Assembly (NCBI RefSeq): GCF_002188635.1 | Contig: NZ_NINX01000003.1 | Location: forward strand, 1 to 64,000 | Direction: 5' to 3' | DNA: 64,000 nt | Source: Pigmentiphaga sp. NML030171 | GTDB lineage: Bacteria; Pseudomonadota; Gammaproteobacteria; Burkholderiales; Burkholderiaceae_B | In this document: one piece after another, positions 52,531 through 61,598 of the stretch | Layout: each line of letters opens with the position of its first letter | How positions within the stretch are numbered: the stretch's first letter is position 1 | Program-made: the position numbers and the translations under genes | The notes under the pieces: model-generated | What the model was told of the DNA's origin: nothing | Databases searched by the model: none | The model's input: the letters and a program-made list of their open reading frames with translations, nothing else

Positions 52531-53562
52531 CTAGCGGGCGCCGCCCGCCTCCTCCTCCAGCAACTGCCTGACCACCCGCCTGGCCCGCACCGCCGCCGTG
52601 TCGATGGGCAGCAGGATGGGCTTCAGGCTCATCAGGTCGGCCGTGCCCATGGCCTGCTGGACCGCCTCCAGCATGGGCTTGTCCTGCTCGCCGAAGCCCA
52701 CCTGCTGCCAGTGCGCGATGGCCTGGTCCATCTCTTCGTCGGCCACGCGGAAGTTGCGACTGTGGGCAAAGAAGTAGTGCGTGGACGTTTCGGTCTCCGG
52801 CGTCACGATGTGGGCGGTGAAGCTCTGCCCTCCTTCGTCCCTGGGCCGCCCGGCGGGCGTGACGCCCGTGTCCAGGCGCAGCAGGCAGGGCGGGTCCCAG
52901 CGCATGTCCAGCCATTGGTCCACCGGCGAGCGGCCATCGTAGCCGGGCAGGCGCTTGGCGAACATGGGCGAGGCCTCGCCGTCGGGGCACCACAGGTTGC
53001 TGTGCACGGTGCGCCCGTCCTGCCGGACCTCGTGCCGGCCCTTCAGAATGGCCTCGCTGGAATGGAAGTTGGCATGCACGAACTGGGTGTGGCTCAGGTC
53101 GAGCAGGTTGTCGGTCTCCAGGAGGTAGTTGGCCTGCACGTGCAGGTAGCCGTCCACCCGGCGCCGCGCCGGATCGTCCAGGAAGGAGAAGTCCGGAATG
53201 ATGGACGGGTCGGCCAGCGACGGCTCGCCCAGCCACACCCATAGCAGCGTGTATTTCTCGACGGCGGGAAAGGCCCGCACCTCGGCCGCCTGGGGAATCC
53301 TGCCGTCGCCGTGCGGATTGCCCACGCATTTGCCGCCACCGTCGAACCGCAGTCCGTGATAGCCGCATTCGACGACGTCGCCGTCCACACGGCCCCGGCT
53401 CAATGGCGCGAAGCGATGGGGGCACCGGTCATGCAGGGCGGCCGGGCGGCCGTCCTGCCTTCGATAGAACACCAGCGGCGTATCGGCGATGCGCCGGGCC
53501 AGCATGCGGCCCTCGATCTCGCTCGACCATCCCGCCATGTACCAGGTATTGCGCAAGAACAT
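52531..53562 (-). CDS. Rieske non-heme iron oxygenase (vanillate demethylase/phenoxybenzoate-type)
   Basis: The protein has 343 residues. The Rieske ligands are C47-P-H49 and C66-G-Y-H69. The mononuclear iron site is D155, H158 and H163 in DNLLDLSHTQFVHANF. The start MFLRNTWYMAGWSSEI is typical of VanA/PobA-like monooxygenases that O-demethylate methoxybenzoates or hydroxylate aromatics. The reductase gene normally paired with such oxygenases is absent. It is 13 bases downstream of a Bug gene. Confidence 0.88.
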   Translation of the reverse strand: MFLRNTWYMAGWSSEIEGRMLARRIADTPLVFYRRQDGRPAALHDRCPHRFAPLSRGRVDGDVVECGYHGLRFDGGGKCVGNPHGDGRIPQAAEVRAFPAVEKYTLLWVWLGEPSLADPSIIPDFSFLDDPARRRVDGYLHVQANYLLETDNLLDLSHTQFVHANFHSSEAILKGRHEVRQDGRTVHSNLWCPDGEASPMFAKRLPGYDGRSPVDQWLDMRWDPPCLLRLDTGVTPAGRPRDEGGQSFTAHIVTPETETSTHYFFAHSRNFRVADEEMDQAIAHWQQVGFGEQDKPMLEAVQQAMGTADLMSLKPILLPIDTAAVRARRVVRQLLEEEAGGAR

Positions 53563-53575
53563 GCACGGCTCCGTG

Positions 53576-54553
53576 TCAATCGACCTTGATGCCCAATTGC
53601 CTGACGATCGTCCCGTATTCCTCGTACTGCGAGGTGAAGAAGCGCAGGAAGGCCGTCCGGTCCAGCCCGCCGGGCTCGACCCCCAGCTGGGCGATGCGCC
53701 GCCGGGTGTCGGGATCGGCCAGCGTGGCCTGGGCCGCGGCGGCCAGCTTGTCCACCGCCGGCCCGGGCGTGGCGGCCGGCGCGAACAGGCCGAACCATTG
53801 CGTCATCTGCACCGGCGCGTAGCCCGCTTCGATGGTGGTGGGCAGCTCGGCCAGGAAGTCCGTCCGCTTCTTCGCCGTCACAGCCAGTGCCTTGAGCTTG
53901 CCCGAGCGGATATAGGTAATGGTCGACGCGATGGGCAAGATCGAGAAATCGAGACGGCCGGCGACCAGGTCGTTGACGATGGCGGGCTCGCTCTTGTAGG
54001 CGATCTCGGTTACCGGCAGCGAGGCCGCGTGCCCGAAGAGCTGCGACACGATGTTGGTCGTCGCCCCCGTTCCCAGCGACCCGAAGTTGATCGGCCGCCC
54101 GGTCTCCGCCGCGGCCGCGGTGAAGTCGCGCAGGTTGCCGGCCGGGGTCTCGGCCGACACCAGGAAGACGCTGGGCGAGGACGCCACGTAGGCCACTGCC
54201 GCGAAATCCTTCCTGGCATCGTAGGGAACGCTGGCATACACGTGCGGGTTGATGGCCATCACGCCCGAGCTGCCCAGCATGACCGTATACCCGTCGGCCG
54301 CTGCCTGTGCCGTGGCCCGCGCCGCGATGAATCCGCTGGCGCCCACCCGGTTCTCGACGATGACGCTTTGCCCCAGGCGCGCGGCCATGCCCTGCGCCAG
54401 GATCCGGCCCAGCAGGTCGGCCTGGCTGCCCGGCGCATTGGCCACGTAGATCGATACCGGCCGCGACGGAAATTCGTCGGCGCGCACCGGGCCGGACAGC
54501 GCGCTCGAACAGGCGGCCGCGCACGCCGCATACACCATGCTTCGTCTCCACAT
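53576..54553 (-). CDS. Bug/TctC-type periplasmic binding protein
   Basis: The protein has 325 residues; the signal peptide MWRRSMVYAACAAACSSALS is cleaved after VRA. The mature chain begins DEFPSRPVSIYVANAPGSQADLLGRIL and contains VIVENRVGASGFI and ADGYTVMLGSSG. It forms an operon with the Rieske oxygenase downstream and is divergent from a LysR gene. Its product probably captures the oxygenase substrate. Confidence 0.88.
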   Translation of the reverse strand: MWRRSMVYAACAAACSSALSGPVRADEFPSRPVSIYVANAPGSQADLLGRILAQGMAARLGQSVIVENRVGASGFIAARATAQAAADGYTVMLGSSGVMAINPHVYASVPYDARKDFAAVAYVASSPSVFLVSAETPAGNLRDFTAAAAETGRPINFGSLGTGATTNIVSQLFGHAASLPVTEIAYKSEPAIVNDLVAGRLDFSILPIASTITYIRSGKLKALAVTAKKRTDFLAELPTTIEAGYAPVQMTQWFGLFAPAATPGPAVDKLAAAAQATLADPDTRRRIAQLGVEPGGLDRTAFLRFFTSQYEEYGTIVRQLGIKVD

Positions 54554-54595
54554 GTCTCCAACCCCTTCTTGTCGGCTTCTATCGGGTGAGAAAAC

Positions 54596-54632
54596 ATGCT
54601 ATTGATACGGCCAGAATTGCTCAAACAAATTC
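54596..54632 (-). promoter_or_regulatory. LysR box and promoter of the Bug/Rieske operon
   Basis: GAATT (54614-54618) and AATTC (54628-54632) are inverted with nine bases between and include T-N11-A. On the minus strand TTGAGC (54619-54624) and TAGCAT (54596-54601) are separated by 17 bases and look like -35 and -10 boxes. The LysR box thus overlaps the -35 region, as expected for an activator. This placement argues that the LysR coding region starts downstream of it. Confidence 0.5.
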
Positions 54633-54637
54633 TCATC

Positions 54638-55576
54638 ATGGCCACTATTGATGATGTAGATGTTCTGGCGGGCCGGCTGGACTTGAACCTGCTGCGGGTC
54701 TTCATGGCCGTGATGCAGGAACGCAGCATCACCCTGGCCGGATCGCGGCTGGGCCTGACCCAATCGGCCACCAGCGCGGCCGTCAATCGCCTGCGCCAGC
54801 AGTTGAACGACCAGTTGTTCGTGCGCACGCGCCAGGGCATGGAGCCGACCAGCCTGGCCATCGCGCTGGCCACGCCGGTAGGCAACGCGCTGGGATTGAT
54901 CCGCGATGCGCTGGAGGAATCGCGCGGCTTCGATGCGCGGACGACCATGCGGGAGTTCCGGCTGTTGATGACGGACGTGGGCGAACTGATGTTCATGCCG
55001 CGGCTGACGGCCTGGGTGCACGAACATGCCCCTGGCGTGCGCCTGAGCTGCCGGCAGGCGCCGCGCGACCGGTACGGCGCCGAACTCGAGACCGGCGGCG
55101 CCGACCTGGCCCTGGGCATGCTGCCGCTGGGCGAACGGGACTTCGTGCAGCAGCGGCTCAAGGACGAGACCCTGGTCTGCCTGGCCTGCGCCGGCAACCC
55201 GGTCGCGCGCAAGCGGCTGACGCTGGAGGCCTTCCTGTCGCTGCCGCACGTGGTGATCCGCGCGCCGGCGATGGGCGACCGGTTCGTCGTCAAGGCCCTG
55301 GGCGAGCATGCCGGCCGGCGCAAGGTCGTGGCCGAGGTCCAGCACTATCTGTCGGTGCCCATGATCCTGCGCGACAGCCCTTTCCTGGCGGTGGTGTCGA
55401 CCTCGGTGGCGGCGGAACTGGCCGGGCCCAACCGGCTGGCGGCCCTGCCGCTGCCCTTCAAGCTGGAGCCGCTGGCGATCCGGCAGTTCTGGCACAAGCG
55501 CTGGAACAACGACCCGGGCCACCGCTGGCTGAGGAACGGCATCGTATCCCTGTTCGGCAGGGCGACGCGACGCTAG
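54638..55576 (+). CDS. LysR-family transcriptional regulator
   Basis: The protein has 312 residues from the chosen ATG. LDLNLLRVFMAVMQERSITL starts the helix-turn-helix and LGLTQSATSAAVNRLRQQ contains the recognition helix; a NodD/NahR-like effector domain follows. An ATG 42 bases upstream has a better ribosome site (GGTGAG) but overlaps the divergent promoter, so I prefer the later one with moderate trust. It is divergent from the Bug/Rieske operon, its probable target. Its TAG stop overlaps that of the next LysR gene in CTAG. Confidence 0.87.
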   Translation: MATIDDVDVLAGRLDLNLLRVFMAVMQERSITLAGSRLGLTQSATSAAVNRLRQQLNDQLFVRTRQGMEPTSLAIALATPVGNALGLIRDALEESRGFDARTTMREFRLLMTDVGELMFMPRLTAWVHEHAPGVRLSCRQAPRDRYGAELETGGADLALGMLPLGERDFVQQRLKDETLVCLACAGNPVARKRLTLEAFLSLPHVVIRAPAMGDRFVVKALGEHAGRRKVVAEVQHYLSVPMILRDSPFLAVVSTSVAAELAGPNRLAALPLPFKLEPLAIRQFWHKRWNNDPGHRWLRNGIVSLFGRATRR

Positions 55577-56529
55577 CCCGTGCCTTTCCGGCCGCGCTTG
55601 CCTTCCTTGTTTCCAAACAGTTCGACCAGGCTCTCGCGCAGCCAGGTCAGCGCGGGATCCGCGTGATAGCGGTGGTGCCAGTACATGTTCAGGTCGAACA
55701 CCGGAAACTTCACCGGGGATTCGCAGATTTCGAGGTTGGATTCCCGCACGGCCAGCCGGCCGAAGTTGCTGGGCACGGGCGCGATCAGGTTGGTGTCGGC
55801 CACGATGGGAAGCACCGACAGGAAGCTGCGCACGCGCAGCGCGATCTCGGCGCGCACCGCGCGGCTGAGCAGCACGCCCTCGACCGCCGCCAGGTGATGC
55901 GTCGCCGGCGGGGCGGCAAGGATGTGGCGCGAGTTGCGCAGCTGGCCCAGCGTCAGGGGCTTTCCCTGCGTGGCGCGGTCTTTGCGCCGCACATAGACGA
56001 AGTGCTCGGGAAACAGTGTCTGCTGGTGTATCTGCTTGCCCAGGCCGGGAATGAAACCCATGGCCATGTCGATGTCGCCCGAGGCCAGGCCCTCGCCCAG
56101 CTCCCGCAAGTCCGCCGAGAGGCTTTCCACCGTGATGCCGGGCGCGTGCTCGCCCAGGTAGGCCAGCAGCTTGGGCAGGAAGTAGCGCTCGCCGGCATCG
56201 CTCATGGCGATGCGGAACGAGCGGTGGGCATCCTGGGGCTTGAACTCCGTTCGTTCTATGGTGGTCCGCACGGTTTGCAATGCGGACGTGACGGGTATCG
56301 CCAGCTGTTCGGCAAAGGGCGTCGGTACGACGCCCCGCTGCATGCGCACGAACAGCGGATCGCCGTAGGTCTCGCGCAGCTTGGCCAGCCCGTAGCTGAC
56401 CGCCGGCTGCGACAGGCCCAGACGTTGCCCGCAGGCGGTCAGGTTGCGCGTCTGGTAGATGGTATCGAACAGCTCAAGCAGGTTGAGGTCGATCTGCCTG
56501 GTCAGGGGCCGGGCCGGCATTCTTTCCAT
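55573..56529 (-). CDS. LysR-family transcriptional regulator whose 5' end overlaps a divergent Bug gene
   Basis: The protein has 318 residues from the chosen ATG. LTRQIDLNLLELFDTIYQTRNLTACGQRLGLSQPAVSYGLAKLRETYGDPLFVR is a complete LysR DNA-binding domain of the NodD/NahR subgroup. The frame is open for another 67 codons upstream, but those residues are antisense to the Bug gene and unlike LysR. Another ATG three codons downstream is equally possible. Its first 70 bases overlap the longest reading of the plus-strand Bug gene, so the usual intergenic promoter is missing. Confidence 0.83.
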   Translation of the reverse strand: MERMPARPLTRQIDLNLLELFDTIYQTRNLTACGQRLGLSQPAVSYGLAKLRETYGDPLFVRMQRGVVPTPFAEQLAIPVTSALQTVRTTIERTEFKPQDAHRSFRIAMSDAGERYFLPKLLAYLGEHAPGITVESLSADLRELGEGLASGDIDMAMGFIPGLGKQIHQQTLFPEHFVYVRRKDRATQGKPLTLGQLRNSRHILAAPPATHHLAAVEGVLLSRAVRAEIALRVRSFLSVLPIVADTNLIAPVPSNFGRLAVRESNLEICESPVKFPVFDLNMYWHHRYHADPALTWLRESLVELFGNKEGKRGRKGTG

Positions 56530-57460
56530 GGCCGCCACGGCGGCGAACGCGCAGTCCTTTCCCACGAAGCCCGTCCGCATCCTCACCCCCTCTTCCGTGG
56601 GCAGCGGCCCCGACGTCGCGCTGCGAGCCATCGCCGAGCAGCTCGGCAAGAAATGGGGACAACCCGTGCTCGTCGACAACCGCCCGGGCGGCAACGGCTT
56701 CGTCGCCACCGGCCTGTTCAAGCAGGCCAAGCCCGACGGCTACGAACTGATCGCGCCGGACAGCAGCCACATCGCGACGCATCCGCACACCTTCCGCAAG
56801 CTGCCCTACGACCCGCGAAAGGACTTCGAACCGATACGGCCGATCCTGAATACCGCGTTCTTCGTCGTGGTCGGCGCGAACAGCCCCTACAAGACGCTGG
56901 GGGACATCATCCGGGCCGCCAGGGAGCAACCCGGCCGGGTGACCTATGGATCGTGGTTCGTGGGCAGTCCCGGACACCTGGGCGGACTGCGGCTGCAATC
57001 GCTGAAAGGCATCGAGATGCTGCACGTGCCGTTCAAGGACATGGGCCAGTTGATGGCCGCCGTCGCCGCCGGGGAAGTCGGGTGGACGCTGGGCAGCGAC
57101 GCCAGCGCTGGACCGTTGGAGAAGGCGGGCAAGCTGCGCTATCTCGCGATCGCCGCGCCCACGCGCTCGCCCATCCATCCGCAGGTGCCTTCGGTGGACG
57201 AAAGCCCGGACACGAAGGGGTACGACGTGCAGGCCTGGGTCGGCCTGTTCGCGCCGCCCGGCACGCCCGAGGCGATCAAGCAGCGCATCAGCGACGACGT
57301 CGCCGCCGTCCTGAAGTCGCCGCAGATCGTCGAACGCTACCGGCTGCTGGGCTACGAGAACCCGGACCTCGATCCCGGGCAGTTCGCCGCCCGCATCCAG
57401 CGCGACACGGACGCCAGGGGCGCCGTCATCAAGCAGGCCGGCCTGCGGCTGGACGACTGA
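56459..57460 (+). CDS. Bug/TctC-type protein with a defective 5' end
   Basis: The mature part is complete: QSFPTKPVRILTPSSVGSGPDV, VLVDNRPGGNGFVATGLF, PDGYELIAPDSSH and a normal C-terminus. The signal peptide is not. Only its last residues (MAATAANA) remain, preceded by SNSSSRLRSICLVRGRAGIL, which is antisense to the LysR gene. A TAG stands directly before the first ATG and no ribosome site is visible at it or at the ATG at 56528. The gene has probably lost its promoter and export signal by deletion and may not give an exported product. It is followed by an SDR gene. Confidence 0.7.
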   Translation: MVSNSSSRLRSICLVRGRAGILSMAATAANAQSFPTKPVRILTPSSVGSGPDVALRAIAEQLGKKWGQPVLVDNRPGGNGFVATGLFKQAKPDGYELIAPDSSHIATHPHTFRKLPYDPRKDFEPIRPILNTAFFVVVGANSPYKTLGDIIRAAREQPGRVTYGSWFVGSPGHLGGLRLQSLKGIEMLHVPFKDMGQLMAAVAAGEVGWTLGSDASAGPLEKAGKLRYLAIAAPTRSPIHPQVPSVDESPDTKGYDVQAWVGLFAPPGTPEAIKQRISDDVAAVLKSPQIVERYRLLGYENPDLDPGQFAARIQRDTDARGAVIKQAGLRLDD

Positions 57461-57492
57461 CCGCCACGCGCAACCAGAAGAGGAAGCTTTTC

Positions 57493-58263
57493 ATGCAATC
57501 GAAGCCAAGGCCGGGAACGATGGATCGATACCGGGTGCAAGGCCAGCTTGCCGTCGTGACCGGCAGCGCCCACGGCATCGGCCTCGCATGCGCCGGACTG
57601 CTGCGCGAAGCGGGAGCCCGAGTGGTGATCGTCGACCGCGACGGCCCCGCCGCCCGGGCCGCCGCGCAGGCGCTGGGCGACGGCGACGCCCGGGAACTGG
57701 ATGTCCAGGATGCGGGCGGTATCGGCCCCGTGTTCGCTTCCATCCGCGCGCATCACGGCCCCATCGGCATCCTGATCAACAACGCCGGCATCTCGATCCG
57801 CAAGGGCGCCCTGGAACTGGAGCTGGAGATGTGGAGGCAGGTCCTGGACGTCAACGTGACCGGCGCCTTCCTGTGCGCGCGGGAAGCGGTGCGCAACATG
57901 GGCGCGGCGGGTGGCTGCATCGTCAACACCGCATCCATCATGGGGCTGTCCGGCGGAAGCCTGTATCCCAACGCGGCCTACCATACCGCCAAGGGCGCGG
58001 TGGTCAACATGACGCGGTCGCTGGCGATCGAGTGGGCGCCGCGCCGGATTCGGGTCAACGCCGTGGCGCCGACCTGGACCCGCACCTCGTTCATCGGCGA
58101 ACTCTCGGCCGACGTCCGTACGCGCATCGATGCCCTGACTCCGCTGGGAAGGCTGGCCGAACCCGAGGACGTGGCCGAGGCCATGCTGTTCCTGGCCAGC
58201 CCCGCCGCCTCGATGATCACGGGGCACATCCTTCCGGTGGACGGCGGCTACCTCGCCCAGTAG
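57493..58263 (+). CDS. Short-chain dehydrogenase/reductase (FabG-like)
   Basis: The protein has 256 residues. The cofactor motif is VVTGSAHGIGLACAG with the following Asp in VVIVDRDG, suggesting NAD preference. NNAGIS, catalytic Ser in NTASIMG, Tyr and Lys in AAYHTAKGA and a C-terminal PVDGGYLAQ complete the classical SDR pattern. GAGGAAG precedes the ATG. It probably oxidises a hydroxy compound brought in by the adjacent Bug protein, or did before that gene was damaged. Confidence 0.9.
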   Translation: MQSKPRPGTMDRYRVQGQLAVVTGSAHGIGLACAGLLREAGARVVIVDRDGPAARAAAQALGDGDARELDVQDAGGIGPVFASIRAHHGPIGILINNAGISIRKGALELELEMWRQVLDVNVTGAFLCAREAVRNMGAAGGCIVNTASIMGLSGGSLYPNAAYHTAKGAVVNMTRSLAIEWAPRRIRVNAVAPTWTRTSFIGELSADVRTRIDALTPLGRLAEPEDVAEAMLFLASPAASMITGHILPVDGGYLAQ

Positions 58264-58272
58264 ATTCCGTCC

Positions 58273-59118
58273 ATGCCTCCCGTTGCCATTGCCTGCGCCA
58301 TCCTCGCCCCGCTGATCTGGGGCGCCCAACTCGTCGTCATCAAGATCGGCCTCGCGGCGTTCCCGCCGCTGTTCTTCGTGTCGCTGCGCTTCGCCATCCT
58401 CTCGGCCATCCTGCTTCCCTTCGTGCCCCGGCCACGGCGCGACCAGGTGTGGCCTGTCATCCTGATCTCCATCTTCATGGGCGGCCTGAACTTCTCGCTG
58501 ATCTTCATGGGACTGGGGCAAGGTCAGGCCAGCCTGGCCGGCGTGGCCATCCAGCTGGCGACGCCGTTCACGGTGCTGCTGGCCTGGCCGCTGCTGGGCG
58601 AACGTCCGCCGCTGCGCGTCCTGCTGGGCGTGGCCATCGCGTTCGGGGGCGTGGCCCTGGCCACCGTCGATCCCGGCGCGCAGGTCGCGCTGCTGCCCAC
58701 GCTCATGTTCGTCGGCGCGGCCTTCGGCCTGGCCATGGGCGGCGTGCTGACGAAGCGCTACGGCCCCTTCGATCCGTTCATGCTGGTCGCCTGGATGTCC
58801 ACCCTCGCACTGCCGCAGATTTTCGTCATGTCGCTGGCGATGGAAACCGGCCAGATCGACGCGCTGCGATCCGCCCCCGGCTCGGCCTGGCTGGCGCTGG
58901 CCTACACCGTGCTCCTGGGAGGCATCGCCGGCTTCGGACTCTGGTTCTGGCTGATCGGCCGCTATTCGATGGCGCGGGTCGCGCCGTATGGCCTGCTGCA
59001 GACGGCATTCGCCGTCATCACCGCCACCCTCTTCCTGGACGAACCGCTGACCGTCACGCTGGTGGGCGGCATGTTCCTCTGCATCGCGGGGGTGGCCATC
59101 ACGCAGCGCCGCACCTGA
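58273..59118 (+). CDS. EamA/DMT-family transporter
   Basis: The protein has 281 residues with about ten helices in two EamA repeats. PLIWGAQLVVIKIGLAAFPPLFFVSLRFAI is the first, and SLAGVAIQLATPFTVLLAWPLLGERPPLRVLLGVAIAFGGVAL ends that repeat. PYGLLQTAFAVITATLFLDEPLTVTLVGGMFLCIAGV ends the second. Members export metabolites or amino acids. It starts nine bases after the SDR gene and may share its transcript. Confidence 0.88.
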   Translation: MPPVAIACAILAPLIWGAQLVVIKIGLAAFPPLFFVSLRFAILSAILLPFVPRPRRDQVWPVILISIFMGGLNFSLIFMGLGQGQASLAGVAIQLATPFTVLLAWPLLGERPPLRVLLGVAIAFGGVALATVDPGAQVALLPTLMFVGAAFGLAMGGVLTKRYGPFDPFMLVAWMSTLALPQIFVMSLAMETGQIDALRSAPGSAWLALAYTVLLGGIAGFGLWFWLIGRYSMARVAPYGLLQTAFAVITATLFLDEPLTVTLVGGMFLCIAGVAITQRRT

Positions 59119-59122
59119 CCGC

Positions 59123-59776
59123 TCAGCCAGCCAGGTGCGCCATCACCAGCGAACGCAGCACCGGCAGCCGCCCCGAGAAGAAATGGTCGGCGCCCGGCAC
59201 CACGACCACCGGCTGCATGCGAGGCCGCGCCCAGTCGAATACCAGCGGCAAAGGAACACGGTCGTCCAGTTCGCCGTGGACCACCATCGCATCCGGAACG
59301 TCCGCGGGCGGATCGTAGCGGCGCCTTCCCGGGATGTCGCCAGCCGGCATCCCGGCCAGGCACACGCGCCAGGCCGGATCGCCGCGATCGGCCAAGGCCC
59401 GCGCCACCCGGGCCTGCACGAACGCGCCGAAGGAAAACCCGACCAGCGCCAGCCGCGTGCCGGGACGAGCGTCGCGCAGCGCGTGGCATAGCGCCAGCAC
59501 GTCGTCGGTCTCGCCCTCGCCTTCGCCATGCGGACCGGTACTGTGTCCCACGCCACGGAAATTGGGCCGGGCGACCAGCCAGCCCGCGTCGCACAGCGCC
59601 CGCGCCAGGAACTGGGGAATCTTGTGCCGGGCGTTCCCGCCCTGCAGCGGATGAGGATGAGTGACAACCGCGAGACCGGTCACGGCGCCGCCGGGCAGGT
59701 CGAACACGACCTCCAGGTCTCCCGCCGGACCGTCCAGCAACGCGCTGCCGCTCTGGGTCAGATCGAGTGGTTTCAT
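59123..59776 (-). CDS. Alpha/beta hydrolase of the COG2945-like group
   Basis: The protein has 217 residues. AVVTHPHPLQGGNARHKIPQFLARAL and VARPNFRGVGHSTGPHGEGEGETDD are typical of this widespread group. The nucleophile is S115 in LVGFSFGAF, the acid is in VHGELDDRVPL and the His in VPGADHFFSG. No ribosome site distinguishes this ATG from one four codons upstream. It is divergent from comM and convergent with the DMT gene. The physiological substrate is unknown. Confidence 0.83.
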   Translation of the reverse strand: MKPLDLTQSGSALLDGPAGDLEVVFDLPGGAVTGLAVVTHPHPLQGGNARHKIPQFLARALCDAGWLVARPNFRGVGHSTGPHGEGEGETDDVLALCHALRDARPGTRLALVGFSFGAFVQARVARALADRGDPAWRVCLAGMPAGDIPGRRRYDPPADVPDAMVVHGELDDRVPLPLVFDWARPRMQPVVVVPGADHFFSGRLPVLRSLVMAHLAG

Positions 59777-59892
59777 GGTGGGAATCATACGCGGTCATGG
59801 CGGGTGGCTTCGCTGGGACACCTTTGTCCCGCCCGGCCGCCGGGCGCGCCGCGTTTGGACGGATACTGCGGCTTTCCTTTCCCCCTGCCGCC

Positions 59893-61428
59893 ATGACTCT
59901 TGCCGTCCTTGCCAGCTGCGCCCTGACCGGCATCGACGCGCCGCCGGTGCGCGTCGAGGTCCACCTGGCGCCGGGCCTGCCTTCCTTCACCATGGTCGGC
60001 CTGGCCGATACCGAGGTGCGCGAAAGCCGCGAGCGCGTGCGTGCCGCGCTGCTCAGTTCCGGCTTCGACTTCCCGGCGGGCCGGCTGACCGTCAACCTGG
60101 CGCCCGCCGACCTGCCCAAGGAATCCGGGCGCTTCGACCTGCCCATCGCGGTGGGCGTGCTGCTGGCATCCGGGCAGATCGCCATGCCCTCGCTGGCCGG
60201 CCGCGTTCGCGCGCGGGACGCCGTCCCGCCGCTGGCCCGGCTGGTGCTGGCCGGCGAACTGTCGCTGACCGGCGCGCTGGTGCCCGTCGCGGGTGCCCTG
60301 GCCATTGCCCTGTCGTTGTCGCGGCGCCAGCCGGGCGCCGAACTGCTGCTGCCCGCCGGCAGCGCCGGACAGGCGGCGCGGGTGCCGGGACTGCGGGTCT
60401 ACGGCGCCGCCACGCTGCGCGATGTCGTGGCGCACCTGGAGGAAAAACAGGTGCTGGCCGCCACGGCCGGCCACGCCGATGCCGCCGCCGGCCTGCCGCC
60501 CTGCCTGTCCGACGTCAAGGGCCAGTACGGCGCACGCCGGGCCCTGGAGGTCGCGGCGGCCGGCGGCCACAACCTGCTGATGCTGGGGCCGCCGGGTTCG
60601 GGCAAGAGCATGCTCGCGCAGCGCCTGCCCGGCCTGCTCCCTCCGCTGCGGCATGACGATGCGCTGGAAGCCGCCGCCATCGCCAGTCTTGCGCCCGGCC
60701 CCTCGCCCCCCTTCGGCCTGCGGCCGTTCCGCGCGCCGCACCATTCGGTATCGGGTGCCGCGCTGGTGGGCGGAGGCACTCGGCCCCGGCCCGGGGAAAT
60801 CACCTTCGCCCACCTGGGCGTGCTGTTCCTGGACGAGCTGCCCGAGTTCGGCCGGCACGTGCTCGATACCCTGCGCGAACCGCTGGAAACCGGCCGCGTC
60901 TCCATCGCACGCGCCCAGCACCGCACCGACTATCCGGCGCGCTTCCAGCTGGTGGCCGCGATGAACCCCTGCCGGTGCGGCTGGCACGGCAGCAACGTGA
61001 AAGCCTGCGCCTGCACGCCCGACCAGGTGGCCGCCTACCGGGCACGGCTGTCCGGCCCGCTGCTCGATCGCATCGATCTCCAGGTCGAGGTCCCCGCCGC
61101 CGGCGACGACTGGGCCGACCTGCCTCCCGGCGAACCCACCGCCGCCGTGCGCCAGCGAGTCGAGACCGCCCTGGACCTGCAGCATCGCCGCCAGGGTTGT
61201 GCCAACGCGGCGCTCGCACCGGGGCAGGTCGACGCCTACTGCCGTCCCGATGCCGCCGCCCGGGCCTTGTGGAAACAGGCCATGAAGCAGTTCGCGTGGT
61301 CGGCGCGCACGGCGCACCGGGTATTGAAGGTGGCGCGGACGGTGGCAGACCTGGCGGGCGCGGCCGAGATCGGCAGCCCGCACATGGCCGAGGCGGTGCA
61401 GTTCCGACGGCCATTGAGGGAACGATAG
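59893..61428 (+). CDS. comM: YifB/ComM-family AAA+ ATPase (Mg-chelatase-like)
   Basis: The protein has 511 residues. An N-terminal Lon-protease-like fold domain (LTGIDAPPVRVEVHLAPGLPSFTMVGLADTEVRESRERVRAAL) is followed by an AAA+ domain with Walker A GPPGSGKSM near residue 233 and Walker B GVLFLDELPEF. A C-terminal Mg-chelatase helical region includes SARTAHRVLKVARTVADL. ComM is a hexameric helicase that drives branch migration during natural transformation. The protein starts with the conserved MTLAVLASCAL. It is a housekeeping gene and marks the edge of the accessory region. Confidence 0.93.
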   Translation: MTLAVLASCALTGIDAPPVRVEVHLAPGLPSFTMVGLADTEVRESRERVRAALLSSGFDFPAGRLTVNLAPADLPKESGRFDLPIAVGVLLASGQIAMPSLAGRVRARDAVPPLARLVLAGELSLTGALVPVAGALAIALSLSRRQPGAELLLPAGSAGQAARVPGLRVYGAATLRDVVAHLEEKQVLAATAGHADAAAGLPPCLSDVKGQYGARRALEVAAAGGHNLLMLGPPGSGKSMLAQRLPGLLPPLRHDDALEAAAIASLAPGPSPPFGLRPFRAPHHSVSGAALVGGGTRPRPGEITFAHLGVLFLDELPEFGRHVLDTLREPLETGRVSIARAQHRTDYPARFQLVAAMNPCRCGWHGSNVKACACTPDQVAAYRARLSGPLLDRIDLQVEVPAAGDDWADLPPGEPTAAVRQRVETALDLQHRRQGCANAALAPGQVDAYCRPDAAARALWKQAMKQFAWSARTAHRVLKVARTVADLAGAAEIGSPHMAEAVQFRRPLRER

Positions 61429-61598
61429 GCACGGCCACGCCGGGTCCATCAACAATCGACCATTCCGTATCGACCATCCTCCTCGATGGCCCCTACAATC
61501 ACGGTCGCTCAAACATGCGCCCGGGTTGCTCATCCCCCTATGACCGCCTGTCCTTCTGCCCGACGAGATCCGATACGCCCCACCCCGACCGGTGCGGC

